This document shows, piece after piece, positions 37,458 through 46,064 of a DNA stretch of 64,000 nt. The position numbers and the translations under genes were made by a program. The stretch's first letter is position 1; each line of letters begins with the position of its first letter. Below the pieces are notes generated by a model. The model had not been told where the DNA came from. It did no database searches and saw nothing but the letters and a program-made list of their open reading frames with translations. Origin of the DNA: Bradyrhizobium canariense (GTDB lineage Bacteria; Pseudomonadota; Alphaproteobacteria; Rhizobiales; Xanthobacteraceae); the NCBI RefSeq assembly GCF_019402665.1, contig NZ_VSST01000060.1:53491-117490 (forward strand), given 5' to 3'.

Positions 37458-37808
37458 ATGAACGGATTTCGCAAGGCTCTCTTCGCCACAATCATCGTCA
37501 TCGCGTTGCCGGCCGCGCAGGCCAGCGCCAGCACTTTCGACGGCGCATGGAATGTCCGCATCTCGTCGTCGAGCGAGACCTGCGGTAACGGCTCGACCGT
37601 CGCCATCGGCATCAACAACGGTCAGATCGCCTCGAGCAGCGCAATGGTGACGGCGTCAGGCCGCGTCGCAGATGCCGGCAGCATCAACGTTACCTTGAGC
37701 ACCGGCATCAAGCGCGCCGTCGGCTTCGGCCGGCTCAGCGGCACTTCGGGCTCCGGCACCTGGCGCGGCAGCATGTGCACGGGCACGTGGACGGCGGAGC
37801 GGATGTAG
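37458..37808 (+). CDS. small secreted hypothetical protein
   Basis: 116 residues with a Sec signal (MNGFRKALFATIIVIALPAA, cleavage near ASA). The mature part starts FDGAWNVRISSSSETCG and ends GTWRGSMCTGTWTAERM, a beta-rich pattern with two cysteines. Similar small exported proteins are frequent in Bradyrhizobium; function is unknown. Confidence 0.7.
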   Translation: MNGFRKALFATIIVIALPAAQASASTFDGAWNVRISSSSETCGNGSTVAIGINNGQIASSSAMVTASGRVADAGSINVTLSTGIKRAVGFGRLSGTSGSGTWRGSMCTGTWTAERM

Positions 37809-37810
37809 GG

Positions 37811-37945
37811 TGCTGTGTCCCGGACGCGGTGCAGCGTGCAACGCTGCTCCGCAGAGCCGGGACCCAACGTTCTTCGTGGGTCCCAAATCTCTGGGTCCCG
37901 GATCGACGCCGCATCGCCTTGTAGCGATGCGTCTTGTCCGGGAGG
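37811..37945. repeat. palindromic intergenic repeat (GTCCCGG/CCGGGAC type)
   Basis: GTCCCGG (37817-37823) pairs with CCGGGAC (37857-37863), with GCAGCGT/ACGCTGC inside. A second hairpin, GGGACCCA/TGGGTCCC, follows at about 37859-37886. It fills the space between two convergent genes and may double as a terminator. Confidence 0.6.
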
Positions 37946-38350
37946 CTAGCCGACGGCCGCCCCATACTCCGCGTCGGTCACCGGCTCCAACCAGGTCGAG
38001 AACACGCCGTCGAGCGCTTCCTGCATGGCGATGTGGGTCATGCCGTTCGTCGGCGACCCGCCGTGCCAGTGCAGCTCGCCCGGTGGAATCCAGACGGTGT
38101 CGCCGGGACGGATCTCCCTGATCGGCCCGCCCTTGGACTGGACCCGGCCGACTCCCGAAATCACATAGAGCGTCTGCCCGAGCGGATGGTGGTGCCAGTT
38201 GGTGCGCGCGCCCGGTTCGAACGAGACGCGCGAGCAGTTCAGCCGCGCCGGGGCGGGCGCCATGATCACGGGGTCCTGCCACACGGTGCCGGTGAAGTGT
38301 TCCCCGGGCGCACGGCGTGTCGGCCGCGTGCCTGCTACAGTGATGTCCAT
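37946..38350 (-). CDS. cupin-domain protein
   Basis: 134 residues. The cupin motif 1 is TNWHHHPLGQTLYVISG and motif 2 is PGDTVWIPPGELHWHGG, giving a His/Glu-type metal site. It resembles small manganese cupins annotated as hydroxynitrile lyase-like or carboxymuconolactone-associated. It lies 25 bp downstream of the RraA-like gene on the same strand, so the two may act on the same carboxylate pathway. Confidence 0.85.
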   Translation of the reverse strand: MDITVAGTRPTRRAPGEHFTGTVWQDPVIMAPAPARLNCSRVSFEPGARTNWHHHPLGQTLYVISGVGRVQSKGGPIREIRPGDTVWIPPGELHWHGGSPTNGMTHIAMQEALDGVFSTWLEPVTDAEYGAAVG

Positions 38351-38375
38351 TGGATTTACCTCGTTTCCTTACCGA

Positions 38376-39074
38376 TTACTTCTTGCTTGCGGCGTAGCGC
38401 GCCTTGGTCTCGGCGTTCATGGGATAGAGGCCCGGGAGCACCGCGCCATTGTTCACCTCGTTGACGATCCAGGCTTCCATCCGCTCCTGCTCGACGCCCT
38501 CATTGAGCACGTGTTCGAGCATCGCCTGCGGGATCAGCACGCAGCCGTCCTGGTCGGCGACCACGATGTCGTTCGGGAACACCGCAACGCCGCCGCAGCC
38601 GATCGGCTCGCCCCAGCCGACGAAGGTCAGGCCGGCAACCGACGGCGGCGCGGCATAGCCGTCGCACCAGACCGGCAGATTAGTGCCGAGCACGCCCTCG
38701 ACGTCACGCACGACACCGTCGGTGACGAGTGCGGTGACGCCGCGCTTCATCATGCGCGCGCACAGGATGTCGCCGAAGATGCCGGCGTCGGTGATGCCCA
38801 TGGCATCGACCACGGCGATGCAGCCCTCCGGCATCGCCTCGATCGCGGTGCGGGTCGAGATCGGCGACGACCAGGATTCCGGCGTCGCCAGATCCTCGCG
38901 CGCCGGCACGAAGCGCAGCGTGAAGGCCGGTCCCACCAGGCGCGGCAGACCCGGGCGCAGCGGACGCGCGCCGCGCATCCAGATGTTGCGCAGGCCCTTC
39001 TTCAGCAGGACCGTGGTGATGGTAGCAGTGGTGATGCCGGCGAGGGTCTTGCGGGCTTCGGGGGACAGCGACAT
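38376..39074 (-). CDS. RraA-like family protein (possible HMG/CHA-type aldolase)
   Basis: 232 residues of the RraA/dimethylmenaquinone methyltransferase-like fold. It shows AVVDAMGITDAGIFGDILC and GVTALVTDGVVRDVEGV, including the G-x-x-RD motif (TDGVVRD) that binds metal and carboxylate in 4-hydroxy-4-methyl-2-oxoglutarate/4-carboxy-4-hydroxy-2-oxoadipate aldolases. It could be such an aldolase rather than an RNase E regulator, because it is longer than E. coli RraA (161). It is paired with a cupin gene and divergent from the pxp genes. Confidence 0.8.
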   Translation of the reverse strand: MSLSPEARKTLAGITTATITTVLLKKGLRNIWMRGARPLRPGLPRLVGPAFTLRFVPAREDLATPESWSSPISTRTAIEAMPEGCIAVVDAMGITDAGIFGDILCARMMKRGVTALVTDGVVRDVEGVLGTNLPVWCDGYAAPPSVAGLTFVGWGEPIGCGGVAVFPNDIVVADQDGCVLIPQAMLEHVLNEGVEQERMEAWIVNEVNNGAVLPGLYPMNAETKARYAASKK

Positions 39075-39322
39075 GGAAACAGACGAGCTCCGGGATGGGC
39101 GGGAAAGAACGCGCGCATCTTGCGGGGTGCGGGCCTTGCGTCAAGGGCCAACAAGCTACCAATCATGCAGGGCCGCAGCGCAGTTATGCGTCGCGATAAC
39201 AAGGCTTTATCGCCTCCCCCTGCATTAATTTATTGGACTTGCGGGCGCATTTACGCGAAGCAGGAACAAGCGGAGCTCAAGGCCGAGCCCGCGTATCTCC
39301 AGAAGCCCGATTTCGACAGCCC

Positions 39323-40054
39323 ATGTCCGCGACGCTTCCCCCGCCCCGCCTTCTGTCCAGTGGCGACAGCGCCGTCACGGTCGAGTTCAGCCGTACCATC
39401 GACGACGACGCGAACCAGCGCGTGCTGGCGCTCGACAAGGCGCTCGCAGCAAGCCCGATCGATGGCATCACGGAGTCCGTGCCGACCTATCGCTCGCTGC
39501 TGGTGCATTACGATCCCGGCAGGATCGGCTTCGACGCACTTGGCGAAAAGCTGCTCGCGCTCGCCAGCCAGCCGCTGCCGCCGGCCACCAGGGCGCGCCG
39601 CTGGCGCATTCCCGTCGCCTATGGCGGCGAGCACGGCATCGACCTCGAGGACGTCGCGAAGACGCTGAACACCACACCCGACGACATCGTCGCGCGCCAC
39701 GTCGCCGGCGACTATAAGGTCGCCATGATCGGCTTCACGCCGGGCTGGTCCTATCTCAGCGGCCTCGACAAATCCCTGCAGATGTCGCGACGGCAGAATC
39801 CGCGGCTGCTGACGCCTGCCGGCACCATCTCGATCGGCGGCATCCAGGCCGGAATCCAGTGCCTGGCAGCCCCGAGCGGCTGGCACCTGCTCGGCCGCAC
39901 GCCGGTGCGGACCTATCAGCTCCACCGCAATCCGACCTTCCTCACCGAACCCGGCGATCGCGTGACGTTTTTCGCCATCGACCACAAGACGTTCGAGGAA
40001 CAGGACCGCGCCGCCGAGGCCGGCGAGATCATTGCCGAGCAGGTGATCGCATGA
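39323..40054 (+). CDS. pxpB: 5-oxoprolinase subunit PxpB
   Basis: 243 residues of the KipI/PxpB family. It shows LLSSGDSAVTVEFS at the start, VPTYRSLLVHYDP, and the central IPVAYGGEHGIDLEDVA and GFTPGWSYLSGL. With PxpC and PxpA it forms the ATP-dependent 5-oxoprolinase that recycles 5-oxoproline to glutamate. ATG 39323 is the family start. The stop overlaps pxpC by four bases. Confidence 0.93.
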   Translation: MSATLPPPRLLSSGDSAVTVEFSRTIDDDANQRVLALDKALAASPIDGITESVPTYRSLLVHYDPGRIGFDALGEKLLALASQPLPPATRARRWRIPVAYGGEHGIDLEDVAKTLNTTPDDIVARHVAGDYKVAMIGFTPGWSYLSGLDKSLQMSRRQNPRLLTPAGTISIGGIQAGIQCLAAPSGWHLLGRTPVRTYQLHRNPTFLTEPGDRVTFFAIDHKTFEEQDRAAEAGEIIAEQVIA

Positions 40055-41088
40055 GCCGGCTCGTGATCGCCAGCATCGGGCCCGCAAGCTCGGTCCAGGA
40101 CGGCGGACGCCATGGCGCGCAACGCTATGGCCTGACGGTCAGCGGAGCGATGGACCGCCTCTCGCTCGCGGCAGCGAACACGCTTGTCGGCAACGAACCG
40201 TTTGCAGCCGCTGTCGAGGTCGGCCCGTTCGGCGCCTCGTTCACCGCGCGCGACGGTGCCGTGCGCGTCGCGATCTCAGGCGCGCCGCGCAATGCGGACG
40301 TCGCCGGCAGTCCAGTCGCCATGGACACATCGGTGACGCTGAAGGACGGCGAGACGCTGACGCTGGGTTTTGCTCGCGGCGGTGCGTTCACTTATCTGGC
40401 GATCGAAGGCGGGATCAAGGGCGAGCCGGTGTTCGGCAGTCTCGCGGTCAACGCCCGTGCCGGTCTCGGCAGCCCCTACCCGCGCCCGTTGCAGGCCGGC
40501 GACGAATTCACCGTCGATGCCGCAAGCGGTGCACCGGAACTGCGTATCGAATTGCCGAAGCCATCGAGCGGTCCGATTCGCGTACTGCTCGGACCGCAGG
40601 ACGACGAATTCGACGACGCCAACAAGGCGCTGTTCCTCGACAGCGAGTGGAAGATCTCGGCGACGTCAGATCGCATGGGCTACCGGCTGGAAGGTCCCGC
40701 GATCAAGCATCTGCACGGCCACAACATCGTCTCCGACGGCACGGTCAACGGCAGCATCCAGGTGCCCGGCAACGGCGCGCCGATCGCGCTGATGATGGAT
40801 CGCGGCACCTCCGGCGGCTACCCAAAGATCGCGACCGTGATCACGGCCGATGTCGGCCGTCTCGCGCAGACCTCCGCAGGAACGGCGTTCCGCTTCAAGG
40901 CCGTCAGCATGGCCGAGGCGCAGGACGAGGCAAGGAAATTCTCGCAACTGATCCGCAACCTGTCCGATCGCCTGCGCTCCGCCGACACCGTCGCGCTCAA
41001 CATCGAAGCGCTCAGCGATGCCAACGTCGCGGGCTATGCTGTCAGTGCCGTCGACGCCGGGACCTGGCAGGTCGCAGCCGAGCCGTAA
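40051..41088 (+). CDS. pxpC: 5-oxoprolinase subunit PxpC
   Basis: 345 residues of the KipA/PxpC (biotin-dependent carboxyltransferase-like) family: SSVQDGGRHGAQRYGLTVSG, TYLAIEGGI, IRVLLGPQDDEF and SDRMGYRLEG. It works with PxpB. The ATGA overlap with pxpB indicates coupling; pxpA follows after 32 bp. Confidence 0.93.
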   Translation: MSRLVIASIGPASSVQDGGRHGAQRYGLTVSGAMDRLSLAAANTLVGNEPFAAAVEVGPFGASFTARDGAVRVAISGAPRNADVAGSPVAMDTSVTLKDGETLTLGFARGGAFTYLAIEGGIKGEPVFGSLAVNARAGLGSPYPRPLQAGDEFTVDAASGAPELRIELPKPSSGPIRVLLGPQDDEFDDANKALFLDSEWKISATSDRMGYRLEGPAIKHLHGHNIVSDGTVNGSIQVPGNGAPIALMMDRGTSGGYPKIATVITADVGRLAQTSAGTAFRFKAVSMAEAQDEARKFSQLIRNLSDRLRSADTVALNIEALSDANVAGYAVSAVDAGTWQVAAEP

Positions 41089-41120
41089 ACGACAAGACGA
41101 CCAGAGATGGAGAGCAGCCC

Positions 41121-41891
41121 ATGAAGACGATCGATCTCAATTGCGATCTCGGCGAAGGTTTTGGCGCGTGGGAGATGGGCAACGATGCCGCGATGATCGA
41201 ACTGGCGAGCTCAGTCAACGTCGCCTGCGGCTTCCACGCCGGCGATCCCGATATCATGCGCCGGACGGTCGAGCTGGCGAAGGCGCGCGGCGTCTCGGTC
41301 GGCGCGCATCCTGGATATCGCGACCTGCATGGCTTCGGCCGCCATCCGATCGCGGGCCTGAAGGCCTCCGAGATCGAGAACCTCGTCGCCTACCAGATCG
41401 GCGCGCTGCAGGCGATCGCGACCGCAGCCGGCCACAAGGTCACGCATGTGAAGGCGCATGGCGCACTCTCCAACGTCGCCTGCGAGGACGATATGACCGC
41501 GAAGGCGATCGCGGCCGGCATCAAGGCGGTCGATCCCGGCTTGATCTTTGTCGTGCTCGCCAATTCGAAGCTGGTGAAGGCCGGCGAAGCCGCCAATCTG
41601 CCGATGGTGCATGAGGTGTTCGCCGACCGCGCCTATGAGGACGACGGCAATCTCGTCTCGCGCAAGAAGGAGGGCGCGGTGCTGCATGACGCCAAGGCGA
41701 TCGCCGACCGCGTGGTGCGCATGGTGCAGGACGGTGCGGTGGTTTCGGTCACGGGCAAGGTCATCAAGATGCGAACCGACACGGTGTGCATCCACGGCGA
41801 TACGCCCGGCGCGGTCGAGATCGCGCGCGGTCTGCGGCAGGCTTTGAAGGACGCAGGGATCGAGGTCGCGCCGTTCAGGCGCGGGGCGTGA
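41121..41891 (+). CDS. pxpA: 5-oxoprolinase subunit PxpA
   Basis: 256 residues of the LamB/YcsF family. It starts MKTIDLNCDLGEGFG, with VNVACGFHAGDP, GVSVGAHPGYRD and KAHGALSN carrying the catalytic Asp/His/Lys candidates. It is the third subunit of 5-oxoprolinase. GGAGA precedes the start by 8 bases. No dedicated transporter accompanies the operon here. Confidence 0.94.
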   Translation: MKTIDLNCDLGEGFGAWEMGNDAAMIELASSVNVACGFHAGDPDIMRRTVELAKARGVSVGAHPGYRDLHGFGRHPIAGLKASEIENLVAYQIGALQAIATAAGHKVTHVKAHGALSNVACEDDMTAKAIAAGIKAVDPGLIFVVLANSKLVKAGEAANLPMVHEVFADRAYEDDGNLVSRKKEGAVLHDAKAIADRVVRMVQDGAVVSVTGKVIKMRTDTVCIHGDTPGAVEIARGLRQALKDAGIEVAPFRRGA

Positions 41892-41900
41892 GGTTGGTCC

Positions 41901-41990
41901 GGGTGGGTTAGCGAAGCGTAACCCACCCTGGCTCAGCGCATGCGGAACGAAGTTGGTAGGTTACGCCTTCGGCTAACCCACCCTACGCGG
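41901..41990. repeat. palindromic intergenic repeat (GGGTGGGTTA family)
   Basis: GGGTGGGTTA-GCGAAGCG-TAACCCACCC is a near-perfect palindrome at 41901-41928. A partner, GGTTACGCCTTCGGCTAACC, follows at about 41959-41978 and ends ACCCACCCTACG. The type recurs in bradyrhizobial genomes (memory). It separates pxpA from a small convergent gene. Confidence 0.6.
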
Positions 41991-41994
41991 GTCA

Positions 41995-42147
41995 TCAGAA
42001 CGGGTGCACCGAGAGCGTGCCGAACACGATGGCGGCGATGACCGCGAAGGCGCTGTACATCGCGGCATGATGCACACTCGCCCCGGTCCGCCGCGAGAGC
42101 GAGCGCGCGTAGAAGTGCAGCCTGGCTTCCGCCGATAGCTCGCGCAT
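41995..42147 (-). CDS. small membrane protein
   Basis: A 50-residue ORF. It starts MRELSAEARLHFYARSLSR from ATG 42147 with GGAG seven bases upstream. A basic amphipathic N-terminus leads to one hydrophobic segment (MYSAFAVIAAIVFGTLSV) and ends HPF. It lies downstream of the nirA-reductase operon on the same strand. Function is unknown. Confidence 0.55.
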   Translation of the reverse strand: MRELSAEARLHFYARSLSRRTGASVHHAAMYSAFAVIAAIVFGTLSVHPF

Positions 42148-42347
42148 GGTCGATCTCCAACGCCCCATTTGCGGGATTATGAGGGATCAACCGGGGTGGC
42201 GGGCAAGAGTCCCGCGGAAATAGCGATGCAGGTTCTCTGAAGACCCCGCAGCGCAGGAGCAAATTCTCCCTGCGTGCAGGTTCCGAGAATCTTATTCGTT
42301 CAAATCCGAGCCAGTTGGAACTGACTCGGATGACGGTGAGATGACAG

Positions 42348-43955
42348 CTAGTAGACGTCAGCCTGGAACCGGCCCGTCTTCTTGAGCTCGGCGACAAAAC
42401 TGACGGCTTCGTCGGTCGAACGCGCCCCGAACTGGGCGACGATATCGACCAGCGCGCGCTCGACGTCCTTGGCCATGCGCTTGGCATCGCCGCAGATGTA
42501 GAGATGCGCCCCCTCGGCAAGCCACGTCCACAGCTCGCGGCCGACCTCGCGCATGCGGTCCTGCACGTAGAACTTCTTCTCGCCGTCGCGCGACCACGCC
42601 AGCGACATGCGCGTGAGCAGGCCCGAGGTCTTCATCGCGTTGAGCTCCTCCTGGTAGAAGAAGTCGCAATCGCTGCGCTGATGGCCGAAGAACAGCCAGT
42701 TCTTGCCGGGCGCACCGGTCGCCTTGCGGTCGAACAGAAAGGCGCGGAACGGTGCAATGCCGGTGCCGGGGCCGATCATGATGATCGGCGTCTTCGGATC
42801 CTGCGGCAGGCCGAAATTATGCGCCTTCTGCACATAGACCTTGAGCTTCTCGCCCTCCGCGATGCGCTCGCCGAGGAAAGTCGAGGCGACGCCGATACGC
42901 TTGCGCTTGCCGATCACGTAGCGCACGGAATCGACCGTTAGCGACAGCTTTCCAGGCGTCGCATTGTGCGACGACGAGATCGAATAGAGCCGCGGCTGCA
43001 GCGGTTCCAGCGCCTCCACGAAGGCTTCGGGATGCGGCCGCGTGCCCGAGAACTTCTGCAGCGCCGCCATGACGTCGAGTGTGGCGGCATCCCCATCGGG
43101 ATCCTCGCCCTGCGCCAGTGCCCGCGCCCTCTCGCGCTGCGCGCCGCCAGTGATGAAGGAGATCAGTTCGAACAGCGTGTCGGGCGCCGGCGACAGCGAG
43201 ACGTCGTCGATCAGCACCTCGCGCAGCGTCTTGCCGTTGACCTCAGTGGTGTGGGAGGCGCCGAGCAACGCGATGACCTGGTCGACGAGGCCGAGCTCGT
43301 TGCGCGCGAACACGCCAAAACTGTCACCGACGACATAGTCGAGCTTGCTCTCGGAGAGATCGAACTCGACGTGATAGGTTTCTTTCTCCGACTTTCCCTT
43401 GTTGAGAAGACGGCGCGACAGGAAGGTCGCCGCAACAGGGTTGTCGCGCGAGCGGCCGGGCTCGGCGATCGTCACGGTCACGGCGGGGGCCGCCACAGCG
43501 TCTTGCTTGTCAGCCGGCTTGGCCGCCGGCGCCTTGTCCAGCTCTTCATGTAGTGACTTCAGCATCCGCGCGGTTTCCTTGCCGCCGGGGACACAAAGGT
43601 TGAGCCGCGCTTCACTGCGGCTCGCGATCGCCTCCGAATAGTCGTGGCAATTGTAGCCGCACTGCCCGCAATCCTGCTGCGCCATCGCCGCCATCATCTT
43701 GCGCCGCACGGGACGGCCTTCGGCGAGCTTCATCCGATCGGCGATCGGCATGGTCTGGTCGTGCCAAGGCGCTTCACCGTCGTCACCATCACCAGCCTGC
43801 ATGACGGCGGCGCCCTGCTCCGCCGACAGCGGCGTGGCCGCGTCAGGCGACAGCAGCCCGGCAAAGAAGCCGTTCAGCCAGGAGCGTTGCGCGTCGGAGA
43901 ACGGGGCACTCGTGGGAATGATGTCGAGTTTGGGTGGAGGGCTGATCTGGTTCAT
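42348..43955 (-). CDS. Fe-S/FAD/NADP reductase of sulfite reductase alpha-subunit type, without flavodoxin domain
   Basis: 535 residues. The N-terminal part carries a [4Fe-4S] motif (Cys96, Cys99, Cys103, Cys121 in CGQCGYNCHDY...LNLC) instead of a flavodoxin. Residues about 160-535 match the CysJ/P450-reductase FAD and NADP domains: RLYSISSS (FAD), GTGIAPFRAF (NADP), LFFGHQRSDCDFFYQEE and YICGDAKRMAKDV, with C-terminal Tyr. It overlaps nirA by ATGA. The likely job is passing NADPH electrons through FAD and the Fe-S cluster to NirA, replacing ferredoxin. This is inference from coupling and domain content. Confidence 0.85.
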   Translation of the reverse strand: MNQISPPPKLDIIPTSAPFSDAQRSWLNGFFAGLLSPDAATPLSAEQGAAVMQAGDGDDGEAPWHDQTMPIADRMKLAEGRPVRRKMMAAMAQQDCGQCGYNCHDYSEAIASRSEARLNLCVPGGKETARMLKSLHEELDKAPAAKPADKQDAVAAPAVTVTIAEPGRSRDNPVAATFLSRRLLNKGKSEKETYHVEFDLSESKLDYVVGDSFGVFARNELGLVDQVIALLGASHTTEVNGKTLREVLIDDVSLSPAPDTLFELISFITGGAQRERARALAQGEDPDGDAATLDVMAALQKFSGTRPHPEAFVEALEPLQPRLYSISSSHNATPGKLSLTVDSVRYVIGKRKRIGVASTFLGERIAEGEKLKVYVQKAHNFGLPQDPKTPIIMIGPGTGIAPFRAFLFDRKATGAPGKNWLFFGHQRSDCDFFYQEELNAMKTSGLLTRMSLAWSRDGEKKFYVQDRMREVGRELWTWLAEGAHLYICGDAKRMAKDVERALVDIVAQFGARSTDEAVSFVAELKKTGRFQADVY

Positions 43956-45733
43956 GAAGACACCTCGGCATCGGCAAGCTTGCGCAGCGTCTCGCCGTCG
44001 TGGCGGCGCGCAAAGGACAGGAACGTCTCGTCGGGAGACGAGCGATGGGCGATATAGGCCTTGAGCAACCCTTCGACCGTCTTCGGCGCGTCTTCGGCCT
44101 TGAGGTCGTGGTAGACCTCCTGCCCGACGTCGGCGTCAGGACCGAACCCGCCGCCGGTGAAGAGATGATAGCCCTCGACAGTGTCCTCGTCGTTCACCGG
44201 CACGCGCGCCCCGATCAGGCCGATGTCGCTGATGTAGTGCTGGGCACAGGAATGGTGGCAGCCGGTGACGTGGATGTTGACCGGCTTGTCCATCTCGACG
44301 CGCGGCTCGCACCAGTCGCCGATCTCGGCAGCGTGGCGTTTGGTGTTGGAGGCGGCAAAGCGGCAACCGGCGTTGCCGGTGCAGGCGATCAGGCCGGCGC
44401 GGATATGCGAGGCCTCGACCGCAAGCCCGATCTGCTTGATCGCCGCGATGGCGAGTTCGACATTCTCGTCGCGCACCCCTGATATCAGCAGGTTTTGCCA
44501 GACGGTCAGACGGATCTCGCCGTCGCCGAGGTCCCGCGCCACCTTGGCGAGGCCCCGCATCTGATCGCAGCTGATCTTGCCGAGCGTCAGCGACACGCCG
44601 ATCCAGTTCAAGCCGTTCTGCTTCTGCTTGTGCACGCCGATATGCGCCATGCGGTCCGCGGCCGGTCGCGGCGCAAACGCCTCTTCCGGCACGCGCGTGA
44701 ATGGCGTCTTCAGCCGCTCTTCGACGAGCTTGAGGAAACCGTCATGGCCCATGGCGTCGAGCACGTATTTCAACCGCGCCTTGTTGCGGTTGGTGCGGTC
44801 GCCATGCTCGATGAAGACGCGCACGATGGCGTCGGCAACGGCGGTCGCGTTTTCAGGCTTCACGACGATGCCGGAATATTTGGCAAAGTCCTTGTGGCCG
44901 GTGATGCCGCCGAGGCCGAGGCGGAACCAGGTCCCGGGCTCGACGCCGAAGCCGTCCTTCACCTCGACCGCCGTGAAAGCGATGTCGTTGGTCTCCTCGA
45001 GCACGGCGATCCTGCCGGCACCGTCGAAGGCGACGTTGAACTTGCGCGGCAAGCCATACAACGAGCGATCGTTCAGGATGTGGTAGTGCCACTCGCGCGC
45101 ATAAGGCCGTGTGTCGATCAGCTCCTGCGGATCGATGCCCGCCGTCGGCGTTCCCGTCACGTTGCGGATGTTGTCGGCGCCGGAGCCGCGCGAGCACAGG
45201 CCGAGGTCCTGAATGCCCTCGATCAGCTTCACGGCGTTCTTCGGCGGGATCTCGCGAAGCTGCAGGTTGGCGCGCGTCGTGACGTGGCTGTAGGGACCGC
45301 ACGTTTCATCGGCGAGATCGGCAAGGCCGGTCAGCTGCCAATGCTTCATGATGCCGTTCGGAATGCGCAGACGGCACATGTAGGAGTCCTGCGTCGGCGC
45401 GACGTAGAAGATGCCGTAATAGCGCCAGCGGAAATTGTCCGCCGGGCTCGGCGGCGTATTGTCGAGCGCCTGCTGGCGGAGACGCGGATACGCATCGAAG
45501 GGATGCTCGTCGCGCTTGACCTTCTCCTGGTCGGCGAGCTTCTTGCCCGCGGCGATGACCTTGTCCTGCGCCTTGATGTGCACGGCATCGGGACCGGTCG
45601 GCTCGGCGTTCGCCTTGCCGGCGCCGCCGCCGAGACCGCGACCGACGCGACTGATCTGCAGACCGGTCGTGAAGCCTTCGAGATAGCGTTTCTGGTCGTC
45701 GGTAAAGTCGACTGAGACGGTGTCGAGTTTCAT
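43952..45733 (-). CDS. nirA: siroheme/[4Fe-4S] nitrite reductase, assimilatory (NirA-type)
   Basis: 593 residues of the nitrite/sulfite reductase hemoprotein family, with duplicated ferrodoxin-like and siroheme domains. Cluster-siroheme cysteines are Cys451 and Cys457 (CTGNAGC) and Cys492 and Cys496 (CHHSC). RANLQLREIPPKN and the siroheme Arg/Lys set are present. It reduces nitrite to ammonium with six electrons. Sulfite reductase is the alternative, but the neighbours nasT and nasS favour nitrite. It is coupled to the downstream reductase by ATGA and preceded by a 331-nt structured leader. Confidence 0.88.
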   Translation of the reverse strand: MKLDTVSVDFTDDQKRYLEGFTTGLQISRVGRGLGGGAGKANAEPTGPDAVHIKAQDKVIAAGKKLADQEKVKRDEHPFDAYPRLRQQALDNTPPSPADNFRWRYYGIFYVAPTQDSYMCRLRIPNGIMKHWQLTGLADLADETCGPYSHVTTRANLQLREIPPKNAVKLIEGIQDLGLCSRGSGADNIRNVTGTPTAGIDPQELIDTRPYAREWHYHILNDRSLYGLPRKFNVAFDGAGRIAVLEETNDIAFTAVEVKDGFGVEPGTWFRLGLGGITGHKDFAKYSGIVVKPENATAVADAIVRVFIEHGDRTNRNKARLKYVLDAMGHDGFLKLVEERLKTPFTRVPEEAFAPRPAADRMAHIGVHKQKQNGLNWIGVSLTLGKISCDQMRGLAKVARDLGDGEIRLTVWQNLLISGVRDENVELAIAAIKQIGLAVEASHIRAGLIACTGNAGCRFAASNTKRHAAEIGDWCEPRVEMDKPVNIHVTGCHHSCAQHYISDIGLIGARVPVNDEDTVEGYHLFTGGGFGPDADVGQEVYHDLKAEDAPKTVEGLLKAYIAHRSSPDETFLSFARRHDGETLRKLADAEVSS

Positions 45734-46064
45734 GGTCAGTAACGAAGCTCCTGCGGCCACCTGGGTGGTATCGACGGAAAGTGCACGACCCGCGAGGAGC
45801 TCGGCTGGCTCGAGAGCCGGCTGTGCACCCAACGGTCCGATCAGCTTCGTTGCTGGGGACTGGCGCAGCAGGCATCTGTGACAGGCTGGCCGCACTGCAA
45901 CATTCAAGTTGCGTGCCAGCTTCGACGAAATGAAAATGTGTGTCGTATCAAGCAATTAAGAGCGCAAAAGGGAACTCAGGGCTCTGGAGCTCTTACGAAA
46001 TTCGAGCAGTCGGCCTAAAATTTAGACTCGGATCTCCGGCGCTCAAAAACGGTGCAGGCCCGAA
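45734..46064 (-). promoter_or_regulatory. structured leader upstream of nirA, candidate NasT-controlled antitermination region
   Basis: 331 nt between nasS and nirA. On the transcript, CAGCAACGAAGCT (45855-45843) can pair with AGCTTCGTTACTG (45749-45737), 12 of 13 positions, closing a loop right at the Shine-Dalgarno AGGAG and four bases before the ATG. Inside the loop, GTGCAC (45828-45823) pairs with GTGCAC (45786-45781), followed by UUU. A competing stem UGCUG/CAGCA (45870-45851) uses the same 5' arm. ANTAR proteins such as NasT bind leader RNA to prevent termination, so this is the expected target. Confidence 0.55.

Noticed and set aside
42348..45733. Assimilatory sulfite reductase cysJI
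   Set aside because: The reductase lacks a flavodoxin domain and the pair is downstream of nasT-nasS, so nitrite reduction is the better reading, though sulfite is not excluded.
45903..45918. Sigma-54-like box TGGCACG-N4-TTGAA upstream of nirA
   Set aside because: The -24 half fits, but the invariant GC of the -12 half is GA, so I do not call it a promoter.
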